From NCBI GenBank assembly GCA_020725805.1, contig DYEF01000003.1, positions 1 through 33,505 on the forward strand: 33,505 bases of DNA, written 5' to 3'. Origin of the DNA: Bdellovibrio sp. (lineage in GTDB: Bacteria > Myxococcota > SpSt-1050). The position numbers and the translations under genes are program-made. The notes beneath the pieces were generated by a model. The model did not search any database. It was given only the letters and a program-made list of their open reading frames with translations, and was not told the origin of the DNA. Below, one piece after another: positions 14,311 to 24,035 of this stretch. Each line of letters opens with the position of its first letter. Position 1 is the first letter of the stretch.

Positions 14311-14359
14311 CACATTCTGTATTTGAATTTTCAGAAACCCACATTCAGGAGGAATGTTT

Positions 14360-16216
14360 ATGGCATCCAATTTTTCAATTGACAAGAAGGACATATTCTT
14401 TACCCTCTTTGACCTCTTCGAGGTAGAAAAGATCTACAAGGATATCCCGGCTTTCAGGGACCAGACGAGGGAAGACTTTGAGATGATTCTCTCCGAAGCA
14501 GCAAACTTTGCAACAAACACGATTGCACCGATAAATCAGCCGGGAGACAAGAATCCTGTCAGATTCGAAAAGGGAGAGGTGATTGTTCCAAAAGAGTATC
14601 TGGAGGCCTATAAACAGTTCTGTGAAAACGGCTGGGTTGCGACCTCGGGTGACCCGGAATTCGGTGGTCAGGGTCTGCCAAACGGCATTCACAGCTCTGC
14701 ATCAGAGATGTTTTTTGCCGCATCGATTGCCTTCTATATGTATCCCGGTCTCACAATGGCTGCCGCGAGACTGATAAAGGCTTACGGCACCGAAGAGATG
14801 AAGAAGAAATATGTCCACAGACTCTATACCGGTGAATGGCAGGGGACCATGTGTCTTACCGAGCCATCGGCAGGCTCCGCAGTCGGAGACCTCAAGGCAA
14901 CCGCAAAGAGAGAGAAGGACCATTATCTGATTACCGGACAGAAGATATTCATATCTGCCGGTGAACACAACATGACCAGTAATCATATTCACCTCGTTCT
15001 TGCAAGAGTTGAGGGTGCTCCAAAGGGAATTAAAGGCGTTTCGCTCTTCCTCGTACCCAAATTTATGGTCAACGATGACGGAACTCTCGGAGCAAGAAAT
15101 GACGTTGAATGTATCGGAATCGAACACAAGATGGGTATAAAGGCGTCGGCAACCTGCACATTGTCATTCGGCGAAAACGGAAAATGTATCGGCTATCTCA
15201 TCGGCGAGGAGAACAAGGGTATTCAGTATATGTTTATGATGATGAACGAGGCAAGAATGGGAGTAGGTCTTCAGGGACTTGCCTGTGCATCTGCCGCCTA
15301 CCTCGAGGCACTGAAGTATGCTCAGGAACGTATTCAGGGGACATCAATCGAAGATTTCAAAAACGCAGACGCCCCGAGAATCCCGATAATAAAACATCCC
15401 GACGTAAAAAAGATGCTCGCAACAATGAAGGCATATACAGAGGGTATGAGAATGCTCTGCTATCAGGCATCTGTATTTGCAGATTTGGCAGAAAACTCGC
15501 TGGATCCGGAAATTAAGGAGAAGAATCACGGACTTCTGGACCTGTATACTCCAATCGTCAAGGCCTACTGTTCCGATATGGGCTTCAAGGTTACGGAACT
15601 TGCAGTTCAGGTATTCGGCGGTTACGGGTATTGCTCAGAATATCCTGTCGAACAGTATCTGAGAGACTGCAAGATCGCATCGATATACGAAGGGACTAAC
15701 GGTATTCAGGCAATGGACCTGCTCGGCAGAAAGATTTCAATGAAGGGCGGACTCCTGCTTATGACATTCCTCAATGACTTCAATGTGTGGTGCGAAGAGA
15801 ATACGAATCACCCTGCCTTCGGGGAACTCGTCAAGAAACTCGAAGCCACGAAGAACAGACTTGCTGAAGTATCCATGAAATTTGCCGAACTCTCGATGGG
15901 CGGAGATATGGCATATCCGGCCTTCTCTGCAACAAACTATCTCCACATGTTCGGCGATACGGTACTGGGCTGGCTCTGGGTGAAGGCTGCAATCGTTGCA
16001 GAGAAGAAACTGAATGAACTCTTTGCCAAAAAAGGCATCAAGACCGATGAGGCAAAGGCAAAGGAAATAGCCGAAAACCCCGATGCCGCCTTCTACGACG
16101 GTAAGATCAAGACCGCACACTTCTTCGTCAATCACCTAATGACAAGGACGGAGTGGCTTGCGCAGTCTATCCTCTCACTCGACAGAAGCGGGCTCGATAT
16201 CAATTTCATACAGTAA
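14360..16216 (+). CDS. Acyl-CoA dehydrogenase, long form (about 600 residues, DmdC/FadE5-like)
   Basis: 618 residues starting at the second of two in-frame ATGs: AGGAGG (14347-14352) is 7 nt before 14360 but only 1 nt before 14354. The enzyme oxidises an acyl-CoA to the trans-2-enoyl-CoA with FAD and passes electrons to ETF. An N-terminal helical domain is followed by the flavin/substrate region CLTEPSAGSAVGDLKATA (about 165-182) and LITGQKIFISAGEH, then a helical domain with the catalytic Glu444 in IYEGTNGIQ and GGYGYCSEYPVEQ before it. The extra C-terminal helical domain (about 455-618) marks the long subfamily that includes 3-methylmercaptopropionyl-CoA dehydrogenase (DmdC) and mycobacterial-type long ACADs. 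The chain length of the substrate is not evident. The gene is monocistronic, with its own palindrome, promoter and terminator. Confidence 0.95.
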   Translation: MASNFSIDKKDIFFTLFDLFEVEKIYKDIPAFRDQTREDFEMILSEAANFATNTIAPINQPGDKNPVRFEKGEVIVPKEYLEAYKQFCENGWVATSGDPEFGGQGLPNGIHSSASEMFFAASIAFYMYPGLTMAAARLIKAYGTEEMKKKYVHRLYTGEWQGTMCLTEPSAGSAVGDLKATAKREKDHYLITGQKIFISAGEHNMTSNHIHLVLARVEGAPKGIKGVSLFLVPKFMVNDDGTLGARNDVECIGIEHKMGIKASATCTLSFGENGKCIGYLIGEENKGIQYMFMMMNEARMGVGLQGLACASAAYLEALKYAQERIQGTSIEDFKNADAPRIPIIKHPDVKKMLATMKAYTEGMRMLCYQASVFADLAENSLDPEIKEKNHGLLDLYTPIVKAYCSDMGFKVTELAVQVFGGYGYCSEYPVEQYLRDCKIASIYEGTNGIQAMDLLGRKISMKGGLLLMTFLNDFNVWCEENTNHPAFGELVKKLEATKNRLAEVSMKFAELSMGGDMAYPAFSATNYLHMFGDTVLGWLWVKAAIVAEKKLNELFAKKGIKTDEAKAKEIAENPDAAFYDGKIKTAHFFVNHLMTRTEWLAQSILSLDRSGLDINFIQ

Positions 16217-16242
16217 GACTCAGTCCCTAATGTAATCACTGC

Positions 16243-16269
16243 GGGCTGCCGTAAAGGCAGCCCTTTTTA
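16243..16269 (+). terminator. Rho-independent terminator after the acyl-CoA dehydrogenase gene
   Basis: GGGCTGCC (16243-16250) and GGCAGCCC (16256-16263) form a perfect 8-bp G/C-rich stem with a 5-nt loop, followed directly by TTTTTAT. It begins 26 nt after the stop codon. Confidence 0.93.
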
Positions 16270-16300
16270 TTTCCGGTCATTATGCCGGCCTGACAAAATT

Positions 16301-16328
16301 TTGATTTGCGCCCGTTTTGTGATAGTAT
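16301..16328 (+). promoter_or_regulatory. Promoter of the lipoprotein/GspE/Tam operon
   Basis: TTGATT (16301-16306), 16 nt, TAGTAT (16323-16328), followed by a leader of about 30 nt with AAGGAG (16352-16357) before the ATG at 16367. Confidence 0.45.
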
Positions 16329-16366
16329 CTGTATGTCAGGTTTCCGTTTTTAAGGAGATTTTTATT

Positions 16367-16732
16367 ATGTACAGACTCTTTGTCGTTTTACTTGTTACTT
16401 TCATCCTTTTTACCGGCTGTTCGAGGTGCTCGAAGGAGGAGGCTGGTCAGGAAAATATCAATCAGAATCCAGCAAGCCAGACAAACGCCGTACAGGTGCA
16501 ATCAGATACCGGAATCTCCGGCAATACAGCTGACACTGACACGGGGACACAGATGATGCACCCCAATGTCCGTTTCGTTCAGACTCCGGACGGCAAGATG
16601 GTGCCGGAGGCAGCATTCAAACTCAAACTTCCGAAGATGCTCAATTCCCAGTTCCTGAAGAATGTGGCAAAGGAACAGAACGGAGAAGAGAAGAACGGGA
16701 ACAAAGATTCGAAAAAGGAGGATAAAGAATAA
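16367..16732 (+). CDS. Small lipoprotein of unknown function
   Basis: 121 residues. AAGGAG lies 9 nt upstream of the ATG. The N-terminus is a lipoprotein signal (hydrophobic stretch ending Leu-Phe-Thr-Gly-Cys at residue 18). The rest is low-complexity, rich in Gln, Asn, Thr and Asp, with one more ordered stretch (MMHPNVRFVQTPDGKMVPEAAFKL) and a strongly charged Lys/Glu/Asn tail. No family recognised. It is the first gene of the long plus-strand unit, ending 3 nt before the GspE-type gene, which suggests an envelope role linked to the following secretion and assembly proteins. Confidence 0.75.
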   Translation: MYRLFVVLLVTFILFTGCSRCSKEEAGQENINQNPASQTNAVQVQSDTGISGNTADTDTGTQMMHPNVRFVQTPDGKMVPEAAFKLKLPKMLNSQFLKNVAKEQNGEEKNGNKDSKKEDKE

Positions 16733-16735
16733 CAG

Positions 16736-18547
16736 ATGCGGTCAGACAGAGATATAACAACGCGCTCCCAGTTCACTTTCTCCTATGTGCTCGGGCTCCT
16801 GCTCAGACGCAATATAATCACACAGGAACAGCAGAGAGAACTTTTGCTGGCCGAAAACAGGTTCAAGGCACTCATTATAAAAAACAAAGGTTACATTCAG
16901 AACGGCATAAAATATATCAGATATGAACCCTCTCCTCCGGAAATCGCCGAGGCTGCACAGATTGTCTATAACGGGCAGAAACTCAGCGAAGATGATATCG
17001 TAAAGATTGTCGCCGAGGAACTCGGGATTCCCTATCTCAAGATAGACCCGCTCAAACTCAACGCGGACGTCGTAACAGGTGTACTCTCGAGACCTTTTGC
17101 ACGTTCACACATCGTCATTCCGGTCGATATAAGGGACGGAAATATAAGCATTGCCGTACATAACCCCTTTGATACGGAACTGATAGAGAATGTAAAGAGG
17201 ATTACAGGGTTCAATACAAATGTCATTCTCGCCTCGAAGACCGATATTCTCAACGTAATAACCGAATTTTTCGGATTCAAGAAGTCAGTAAAAGAGGCCG
17301 AGAAGCAGATGAACGAAGGTGTGGATATCTCAAACCTAGAGCAGTACGTAAAGCTGAAATCACTCAATGAGATCGAATATACCGACCGTCACATAGTAAA
17401 TGCCGTCGAGTATATTCTCCACTACGCCTTCAGTCAGCGGGCATCGGATATTCATATTGAGCCTAAGAGAGAATTCTCTCAGGTCAGATTCAGGATTGAC
17501 GGGGTATTGCACAGTATCTACAAACTTCCCAAGGTAGTGCACAACGCAATCGTTTCCCGTATAAAGACTATGGCCCGTATGGACATAGCCGAAAAGAGGA
17601 GACCTCAGGACGGCAGAATCAAGACCAGTCTGGGAGACAATGAGGTTGAACTCAGAATCAGTTCCCTACCGGTTGCGTTCGGTGAAAAGATCGTAATCAG
17701 GATATTCGACCCGGATGTAATGACAAAGGAATTATTCGAGCTCGGTTTCGGCGACGAGGAACTCGAGCAGTATTCGAAAATAATCGAATCCCCAAACGGG
17801 ATGATACTCGTTACAGGACCGACCGGCTCCGGAAAGACTACGACACTCTACTCCACTCTCAGGGAGATAGCGACCCCGAACGTAAATATTACGACCATAG
17901 AAGACCCTATAGAGATGGTCTATGACACCCTCAACCAGACACAGATTCACCCGAAGATCGACCTGACTTTCGCAAATGCCCTGAGGAATATTCTGAGACA
18001 GGACCCGGATATCATCATGGTTGGAGAGATAAGAGACCCCGAGACAGCGGAGATGGCTGTCCACAGCGCCCTGACAGGGCATCTCGTCTTCTCGACACTT
18101 CACACAAACGATACTGCATCCACAGTGGGCAGGATGCTCGAACTCGGTGTAAAACCGTATCTGCTCTCTTCCGTTCTGCTGGGAATACTCGCCCAGCGCC
18201 TCGTAAGGGTTATCTGCCCGCACTGCAAAAGAGAGACAATGATTACACCGGACCAGATACAGATGCTCGGAATAGACGTGCCCGAGGGACAGACGCCGCG
18301 CCTTGTGGGATACTACGGCGAAGGATGTGTAAAGTGCCGGCATACAGGTTATCTGGGAAGGACAGGCATATTCGAACTGATGATTGTCAATGACAAGATA
18401 AGGAAACTCATAAATGCACAGGCAGATTCAAGGGAGATACTAAAGGCCGCAAGACTCGACGGTATGAGTACTCTCAGGGAAAACGGAATCAAAAAGATCG
18501 CGCAGGGAATTACTACAGTGGAGGAAGTCCTGCAGGTTACAATCTAA
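16736..18547 (+). CDS. GspE/PilB-type secretion or pilus assembly ATPase
   Basis: 603 residues, cytoplasmic. The N-terminal region (about 15-185) has the MshEN/GspE-N-type layout (LGLLLRRNIITQEQ, then VAEELGIPYLKIDP and IPVDIRDGNISIAVHNP), with an additional insert near 45-75. The ATPase core follows: Walker A GPTGSGKTTT (361-370), Asp box IEDPIE (388-393), Walker B DPDIIMVGEIRD (423-434) and His box FSTLHTND (452-459). A four-Cys zinc site is formed by CPHC (494-497) and CVKC (531-534). These features place it with the extension ATPases of type II secretion and type IV pili. No pilin, PilC/GspF or secretin gene is beside it, so the machine it drives cannot be stated. It starts 3 nt after the lipoprotein and 12 nt before the AAA ATPase gene. 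Confidence 0.93.
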   Translation: MRSDRDITTRSQFTFSYVLGLLLRRNIITQEQQRELLLAENRFKALIIKNKGYIQNGIKYIRYEPSPPEIAEAAQIVYNGQKLSEDDIVKIVAEELGIPYLKIDPLKLNADVVTGVLSRPFARSHIVIPVDIRDGNISIAVHNPFDTELIENVKRITGFNTNVILASKTDILNVITEFFGFKKSVKEAEKQMNEGVDISNLEQYVKLKSLNEIEYTDRHIVNAVEYILHYAFSQRASDIHIEPKREFSQVRFRIDGVLHSIYKLPKVVHNAIVSRIKTMARMDIAEKRRPQDGRIKTSLGDNEVELRISSLPVAFGEKIVIRIFDPDVMTKELFELGFGDEELEQYSKIIESPNGMILVTGPTGSGKTTTLYSTLREIATPNVNITTIEDPIEMVYDTLNQTQIHPKIDLTFANALRNILRQDPDIIMVGEIRDPETAEMAVHSALTGHLVFSTLHTNDTASTVGRMLELGVKPYLLSSVLLGILAQRLVRVICPHCKRETMITPDQIQMLGIDVPEGQTPRLVGYYGEGCVKCRHTGYLGRTGIFELMIVNDKIRKLINAQADSREILKAARLDGMSTLRENGIKKIAQGITTVEEVLQVTI

Positions 18548-18559
18548 TCGGAGAATACT

Positions 18560-20041
18560 ATGAATCTTAAGGAAGAGATACTCTCGTATTACAGTGCAAG
18601 ATATCCTTATGTGTATGTCATTACATTCGAGGAGGACAGGGTAATCTCTGCCTTATCCGAAATCACAAACAGCCAGCATATCTCTTTTGAGATATGGAGT
18701 GCCTCTTCCCAGAACAATCACATAACGAGGGAGGAACCTGTCCTCTCTGTCCTCTCCCTTCTGGAACAGGCAGCATCGGAAGAGAAGAAGAGATTCATCC
18801 TGCTCAAGGATTTTCATATATTCATCGGCCATCCGGTTGTGATGCGGATGATGAGAGATATTGCGCACATACTGGCCAGCAAGGGCTCGATGGTTGTAAT
18901 ATCCTCTCCTGTTCTCGAAATACCACAGGAACTTTCAAAAGATATCGCAATAATCGACCTGCCGCTTCCTACATATTCGGAACTAAGGGAGGTATTTAAC
19001 CGTGTCCTTGTTGAGAGAAGTACAATCTTTCCCGAAGAGTTTGTCGAGACCATTATAAGGGCGTCAAGAGGACTGACTCTCGTCGAGGCATACCGCGTCT
19101 TCAACAGGGCGCTTGCCAAGGGCGGGGATTACAGACTGGACGATATAGACCTCGTGATCGAAGAGAAGAAGAAGATCATCCGCAAATACGATATGCTCGA
19201 TTATATCGAACCGGAAGAGGATATCAGTTCGGTCGGAGGGCTCTTCGAACTGAAGAAGTGGCTCACCGAAAGGGAAAAGGCGTTTTCCGACGAGGCAAGA
19301 AAATTCGGCCTGCCGGCACCAAAGGGTCTTTTACTCCTCGGTGTTCAGGGTTGCGGAAAATCCCTTATGGCAAAATCGATTGCCAATATGTGGAAACTCC
19401 CCCTGCTCAGACTCGATATGGCTTCCCTCTATACAGCCGACAGGACACCTGAAGAGGCTCTCAGAAATGCCATAAAAGTTGCGGGCTCGCTCGAACCTGT
19501 CGTCCTCTGGATTGATGAAATTGAAAAGGGACTCTCAGGGGTCAAGGACGAAAAGGAGTCAAGCACATCCCGTTCATTCGGAATGTTCGTCACATGGATG
19601 CAGGAGAAGAAAGAGGCCGTATTCGTGGTAGCAACAGCAAATAATGTTACCAATCTTCCTCCGGAATTACTCAGGAAAGGAAGATTTGACGAGATCTTCT
19701 TCGTTGACCTCCCTGATGTGCACGAACGCAACGAGATATTCAGAATTCACCTTGGAAAACGCGGCAGGAATCCCGACGATTATAACATAGAGGCATTTGT
19801 CAATATGACCGAGCACTTCAGCGGTGCCGAGATAGAACAGATAATCATAGCGGCACTCTTCAAGGCGTTCTCGGAGAAGAGGGAGCTGACAGACAGGGAT
19901 ATTGAGATTGCAATCAGGGAGACCGTGCCTCTCTATGAGACGTACGAAGAGAATATCAAGGAACTGCGGGACTGGGCATCGAGCCGTACGAGATTTGCCA
20001 CTGTGAGTTCGGCTCTTCTGGATATGTTCAAGAAGAACTGA
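18560..20041 (+). CDS. AAA+ ATPase, Ycf46/spastin-like
   Basis: 493 residues, soluble. The N-terminal half (1-210) looks like a degenerate P-loop-type domain (YVYVITFEED, RFILLKDFHIFIGHP, VVISSPVLEIP, IIDLPLPTYSELR), as in Ycf46-family proteins. The C-terminal half is a canonical AAA module: Walker A GVQGCGKS (261-268), Walker B VVLWIDEIE (314-322), sensor 1 VVATANN, and arginine-finger region PPELLRKGRFDEIF (367-380), then a helical lid. Members of this group act as chaperone-like remodelling ATPases; the target is unknown. A GGAG ribosome site lies 6 nt before the ATG. Its position directly after the GspE-type ATPase and before tamB suggests a role in assembling or regulating envelope machinery, but this is inference. 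Confidence 0.88.
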   Translation: MNLKEEILSYYSARYPYVYVITFEEDRVISALSEITNSQHISFEIWSASSQNNHITREEPVLSVLSLLEQAASEEKKRFILLKDFHIFIGHPVVMRMMRDIAHILASKGSMVVISSPVLEIPQELSKDIAIIDLPLPTYSELREVFNRVLVERSTIFPEEFVETIIRASRGLTLVEAYRVFNRALAKGGDYRLDDIDLVIEEKKKIIRKYDMLDYIEPEEDISSVGGLFELKKWLTEREKAFSDEARKFGLPAPKGLLLLGVQGCGKSLMAKSIANMWKLPLLRLDMASLYTADRTPEEALRNAIKVAGSLEPVVLWIDEIEKGLSGVKDEKESSTSRSFGMFVTWMQEKKEAVFVVATANNVTNLPPELLRKGRFDEIFFVDLPDVHERNEIFRIHLGKRGRNPDDYNIEAFVNMTEHFSGAEIEQIIIAALFKAFSEKRELTDRDIEIAIRETVPLYETYEENIKELRDWASSRTRFATVSSALLDMFKKN

Positions 20042-20097
20042 AGCAGTCAGTTAAAATAATTTGAAAGAAAGTGATAATCTGATAGAGTATAAGTCCG

Positions 20098-23000
20098 ATG
20101 GGAAGATGGCTGCGTGTTGAAAAGATTGCATTTCTGCCGTTCAGGATAGTACTTGTTCTGACCGGTATCGTAATGATACTCTATTTTCTGCTCTTTCTTT
20201 TTCTAAAATCACCTCAGGGTATTCACTTTGTAAGTCAGAAAATCAGAGAGACAGTCAAGGCAACGACAGGTCTGAATATCAATCTTGAATCGATAAGACT
20301 GGACATATTTACTGCCGAACTCAAACTGAGCAACTTCGGTCTGAATAATCCGGAAGGAAAGAGTGTTGTAAAAATAAGGGGATTCAATGCCTCGCTGAGC
20401 CTCCCGTACCTTCTGTTCGGAAAGATGGTTGTTTCCGAAATATCCGTTGACGGAATAGATTCCGAGGTCACCATAAAAGACGGCAAAATTATAGGATTCG
20501 AAGAGCTTTTCAAAAAGCCTCCCGAGAACAAAAAGGAGGCAAAAGAGACGAAGGAACTGCCTGATATTACAATCGAGAAATTCTCGGTCTCAAATCTGAA
20601 TATCTCAGTCACCTACGAGGATATCCTGTCAGGCAGAGCGGAATTACAGGAGTTGTCGGGCTCCTATGTCGCGAAGGCCGCTGATGCAAATCTGTCAAAT
20701 CTAAATGCAAAAATAAAGGTCAAGGATACTTTCTACAACCTGAATATCAATGCCGGTATCGGTTATCTGGGAGATACGCTTGCAGTAAAATCTCTCTCAG
20801 TCGTTCTGGACGGCAGAAAGATACTCTCTGCATCCGGAGATATAAAAAATCTGTCCGACCCCGAATTCAGGATGAGTGCCGAGATAAACCTCCCCCTTAA
20901 CTATCTGAAAAACTATCCCGTAAATATGAAGAAGGCCGAGGGTGATGTATCCCTTAAATGCGGAATCAGGGGAAAAATCAGTCTTCCGGTAGCAGAGTGC
21001 GAGATTGCCGGAAACGGTGTCAATATCGAGCAGTTCAGAATAGGAAATTTTAAGGGAGAGGTTGTATACGACAACGGGGATATTCAGCTCAGAAATTTCA
21101 GGGCTGACAACTATGGCAACAGGATTCTGGTAAATGCCTCCGGTGGAATAAATAAGCAAATAAAATTCATAGGGAATGTCAGCATCGAGAGACTCGAACT
21201 CGCCGAATTGCTCAGAAACCTCGGTGTAAATTCGATAGTAATGCTCGAGGTCAAAGGGTCGGTCGATTTCGTCTTTTACATAGACCCGGAAAAGGGTGTG
21301 GTAGTCGATACAAAACCGGTTCTTTCACTTTCGGGACCCAGAATCTTTCCGGATTACTATTTTCTGCCAAACAGAGGTGAACCGGTATTCTCTCTCAAAA
21401 ATGCCGCTCTCTCGGGAGATGTTACAATTACAGAGAAGGGAGTATCCCTAAAAAGCGTGGATATAAATACGGAAAAATCATCTGTAAAGGTCCGCAATTC
21501 CTTTATCGGATTTCTGGGCGACGGATATATGGACCTCAAGGCGACGAGCGAGAACATGGATTTCTCTGATATTACCCCGATTGCCGGACTTGATATCAGA
21601 GGAGTTTCACAGCTCAGTGCGGTTCTGAAGGGACCCTTTCCGTCACTCAGAATCTCGGGAGATGTCAATGCAAGAGGATTTATGTTCGAACATTTCTACG
21701 GAGGCACCGTAAAGGTATCTGTGGAGTTTTTCAACAATCACCTCTCGTTCAGAAATATCTCCGGAAGGGTCAACGAGATGTCCTACTCGGGAGAGGTAAT
21801 ACTGGATATGAAAGGCGCACCCGACATAGAGGTAAGGGCAGAGATAAAGGAGGCTCAGGCAAAGAATGTTGTCTCACTACTTCCTCAGTCATTCAGGACC
21901 GTGGATATCAGCAAGGGTATAATAAGCATAAAGACAGAACTCAAAGGACCCGTCAGTAACCTCAGCGGCAACGTTGAATCGGTTATTACTGACCTCACAG
22001 CCGGCGGTGAAAAGGTCGACAGAATCGAGGGATTACTCAATCTGGAAGACGGAAATATGAATCTAAGCAGACTGAAAATTGACCTGTACGGAGGGAATAT
22101 CGAAGCAAACGGCCGTATCGGGAAAGACCGCAGCATAGGTCTTGAAATGAATATGAAGGGAATCAGACTCGAAGAGAGTGAATTCATAAGAAATCTTCCT
22201 GTAAAGGTCTCGGGAGTCTTCGGCGGGAGACTCAAAGGTGACGGCAGTCTCGATGAACCCTCGCTCTCCTTTACCGGAACCGTTGACAAGGTTATGGTAC
22301 TCTCAAGCAATCTGGGGAGGCTGACCTCAGAGGGAACTCTCAGAGGAAAACTCTTCAGCATTTCGGCTTCCCTTGACGACAAAAGAATCCTCTTTTCGAT
22401 GACAAACGACAGTAACCACCCCGACAATTACTATATAAAGGCAAATGTAAGGGATATGGATATTCTCCGCTTCTTCACAGAGAACGCCGACATATCCACT
22501 GTGGAGGATATCGACATAGACCTCTCCGGGAATTTCGGCAAAGGCAGCATCGGCGGGACAATAACAGTAAAGAATATGAATGCAACCGCCTATGATATGA
22601 AATTTACCCTGAAAAATCCCGTAATGCTTACGCTATCTGACGGACATATCGATTTCAGTGACATAAATATTACGGGTGAGGATATAGAATTTTTCGTCAA
22701 TGCAGCCCAGTTCAATCCGGATTCACTGAATATAAGCGGGCATACAATAGTCCCTCTAAGAATGCTGAAGGGTCTGACTAAGAACGCAGTCAGTGCCACC
22801 GGGGCATTATCAGCGGATTTCAATGTTCAGGGGAGCATCAAGAAACCGGAGGCAAGCATCAACGGTTCGCTGTCGAACTCTCTCATCAAACTATCGTTCT
22901 TTCCCCACCCGTTCGAAAACACTTCACTGAGATTCTTTATGCAGAAGGATATTATCACCATCAATGAACTCAGGGGTAAACTTGCGGGCGGAACATTCAG

Positions 23001-24033
23001 CGGCAGCGGAGATATAAAACTCGAATCATTTGTCCCGAAGAACTTCGATATAAAGGTGGATATATCAAGGGCATTTCTCTCCTTCCCGAAAGAGCTGCCT
23101 TCTGTCGTAAGCGGTTATATCTCAATCGGAGGAGACCTGAAGAAACTGCTCATCGGCGGAGAAATCGATATCGAGAGAGCCACATACAGCAAAAACGTGG
23201 ATTTCAATATGCTCCTTATGGAACTGAGTAAAAAGAAACCCAAATTTACTGCATATTCGAAGGAGAACGAATTCGTATTTTTTGACATAGGGCTCAGGGC
23301 CCCGTCAGGAATCGTTGTAAAAAACAACCTTGTTGCCGACTCGGAATTCAAGGCAGACCTGAGGCTTACCGGTTCGAATGAGAGGATAGGTATAAACGGG
23401 ACAGTAAATGCCATAAAGGGTAAGATGATTCTCTCCGGCAACGAATACACACTCAAGAGAGGTATTGTACAATTCACAGAGAAATACCGCATCGCCTACA
23501 ATCTGGATTTCGTACTCTCCACGGTATGTCACGATACCAACTCCGGAATCGACCACAATATCGATATGTCCGTGACCGGCAACGATGAAAACATAAGAAT
23601 CCACTACAAAGACAATACGAGTCCGCCGTTTTCCGAGACCGATATCATTACCTGCCTGGCACTCGGAAGCACACCGCAGAAGGTTGGAACACAGGAGAAG
23701 GGTCAGGATGAATCATTCGGTATTATCTCCAGTGTGGCAGGGGTTGACCAGAAGCTCAAGGATATAATCCCTATCCCCGTGGAGACCTTCAGAATCTCAT
23801 CCAAATATTCCGACACACTGAGGATGAACGTGCCGCAGGTTCAGGTCTCGTGGAAACTTATGCAGAATCTCAGACTCAATTACTCCTCCTCCCTCATCTA
23901 TTCACAGGACCAGAAGATAGAACTGGATTACAAACTCAATCAGAAGACATCGCTTCGTACCCAATGGAACTCTCAGGCACAGGTGCCGGTCGGGAATCTG
24001 GGTGTAGATGTCAAATGGACGTGGGAGTTCTGA
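20098..24033 (+). CDS. tamB: TamB-family translocation/assembly and lipid-transport protein (DUF490)
   Basis: 1311 residues, close to E. coli TamB (1259). A single N-terminal transmembrane helix (about 14-36) anchors it in the inner membrane. Most of the rest is a very long run of short amphipathic strands alternating with Gly/Asp turns, as in AsmA/TamB-type bridging proteins that form a hydrophobic groove spanning the periplasm. The C-terminal DUF490 region (about 1000-1311) is clear: GLRAPSGIVVKNN, GTVNAIKGKMILSGNEY, FTEKYRIAYNLDF, SPPFSETDIITCLALGS, ending in DVKWTWEF with a terminal Phe. Function in the family: outer-membrane protein assembly and phospholipid movement together with an Omp85 partner. 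The partner gene follows after 2 nt. Order is tamB then tamA, opposite to E. coli tamA-tamB. No strong ribosome site precedes the ATG. Confidence 0.92.
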   Translation: MGRWLRVEKIAFLPFRIVLVLTGIVMILYFLLFLFLKSPQGIHFVSQKIRETVKATTGLNINLESIRLDIFTAELKLSNFGLNNPEGKSVVKIRGFNASLSLPYLLFGKMVVSEISVDGIDSEVTIKDGKIIGFEELFKKPPENKKEAKETKELPDITIEKFSVSNLNISVTYEDILSGRAELQELSGSYVAKAADANLSNLNAKIKVKDTFYNLNINAGIGYLGDTLAVKSLSVVLDGRKILSASGDIKNLSDPEFRMSAEINLPLNYLKNYPVNMKKAEGDVSLKCGIRGKISLPVAECEIAGNGVNIEQFRIGNFKGEVVYDNGDIQLRNFRADNYGNRILVNASGGINKQIKFIGNVSIERLELAELLRNLGVNSIVMLEVKGSVDFVFYIDPEKGVVVDTKPVLSLSGPRIFPDYYFLPNRGEPVFSLKNAALSGDVTITEKGVSLKSVDINTEKSSVKVRNSFIGFLGDGYMDLKATSENMDFSDITPIAGLDIRGVSQLSAVLKGPFPSLRISGDVNARGFMFEHFYGGTVKVSVEFFNNHLSFRNISGRVNEMSYSGEVILDMKGAPDIEVRAEIKEAQAKNVVSLLPQSFRTVDISKGIISIKTELKGPVSNLSGNVESVITDLTAGGEKVDRIEGLLNLEDGNMNLSRLKIDLYGGNIEANGRIGKDRSIGLEMNMKGIRLEESEFIRNLPVKVSGVFGGRLKGDGSLDEPSLSFTGTVDKVMVLSSNLGRLTSEGTLRGKLFSISASLDDKRILFSMTNDSNHPDNYYIKANVRDMDILRFFTENADISTVEDIDIDLSGNFGKGSIGGTITVKNMNATAYDMKFTLKNPVMLTLSDGHIDFSDINITGEDIEFFVNAAQFNPDSLNISGHTIVPLRMLKGLTKNAVSATGALSADFNVQGSIKKPEASINGSLSNSLIKLSFFPHPFENTSLRFFMQKDIITINELRGKLAGGTFSGSGDIKLESFVPKNFDIKVDISRAFLSFPKELPSVVSGYISIGGDLKKLLIGGEIDIERATYSKNVDFNMLLMELSKKKPKFTAYSKENEFVFFDIGLRAPSGIVVKNNLVADSEFKADLRLTGSNERIGINGTVNAIKGKMILSGNEYTLKRGIVQFTEKYRIAYNLDFVLSTVCHDTNSGIDHNIDMSVTGNDENIRIHYKDNTSPPFSETDIITCLALGSTPQKVGTQEKGQDESFGIISSVAGVDQKLKDIIPIPVETFRISSKYSDTLRMNVPQVQVSWKLMQNLRLNYSSSLIYSQDQKIELDYKLNQKTSLRTQWNSQAQVPVGNLGVDVKWTWEF

Positions 24034-24035
24034 GT

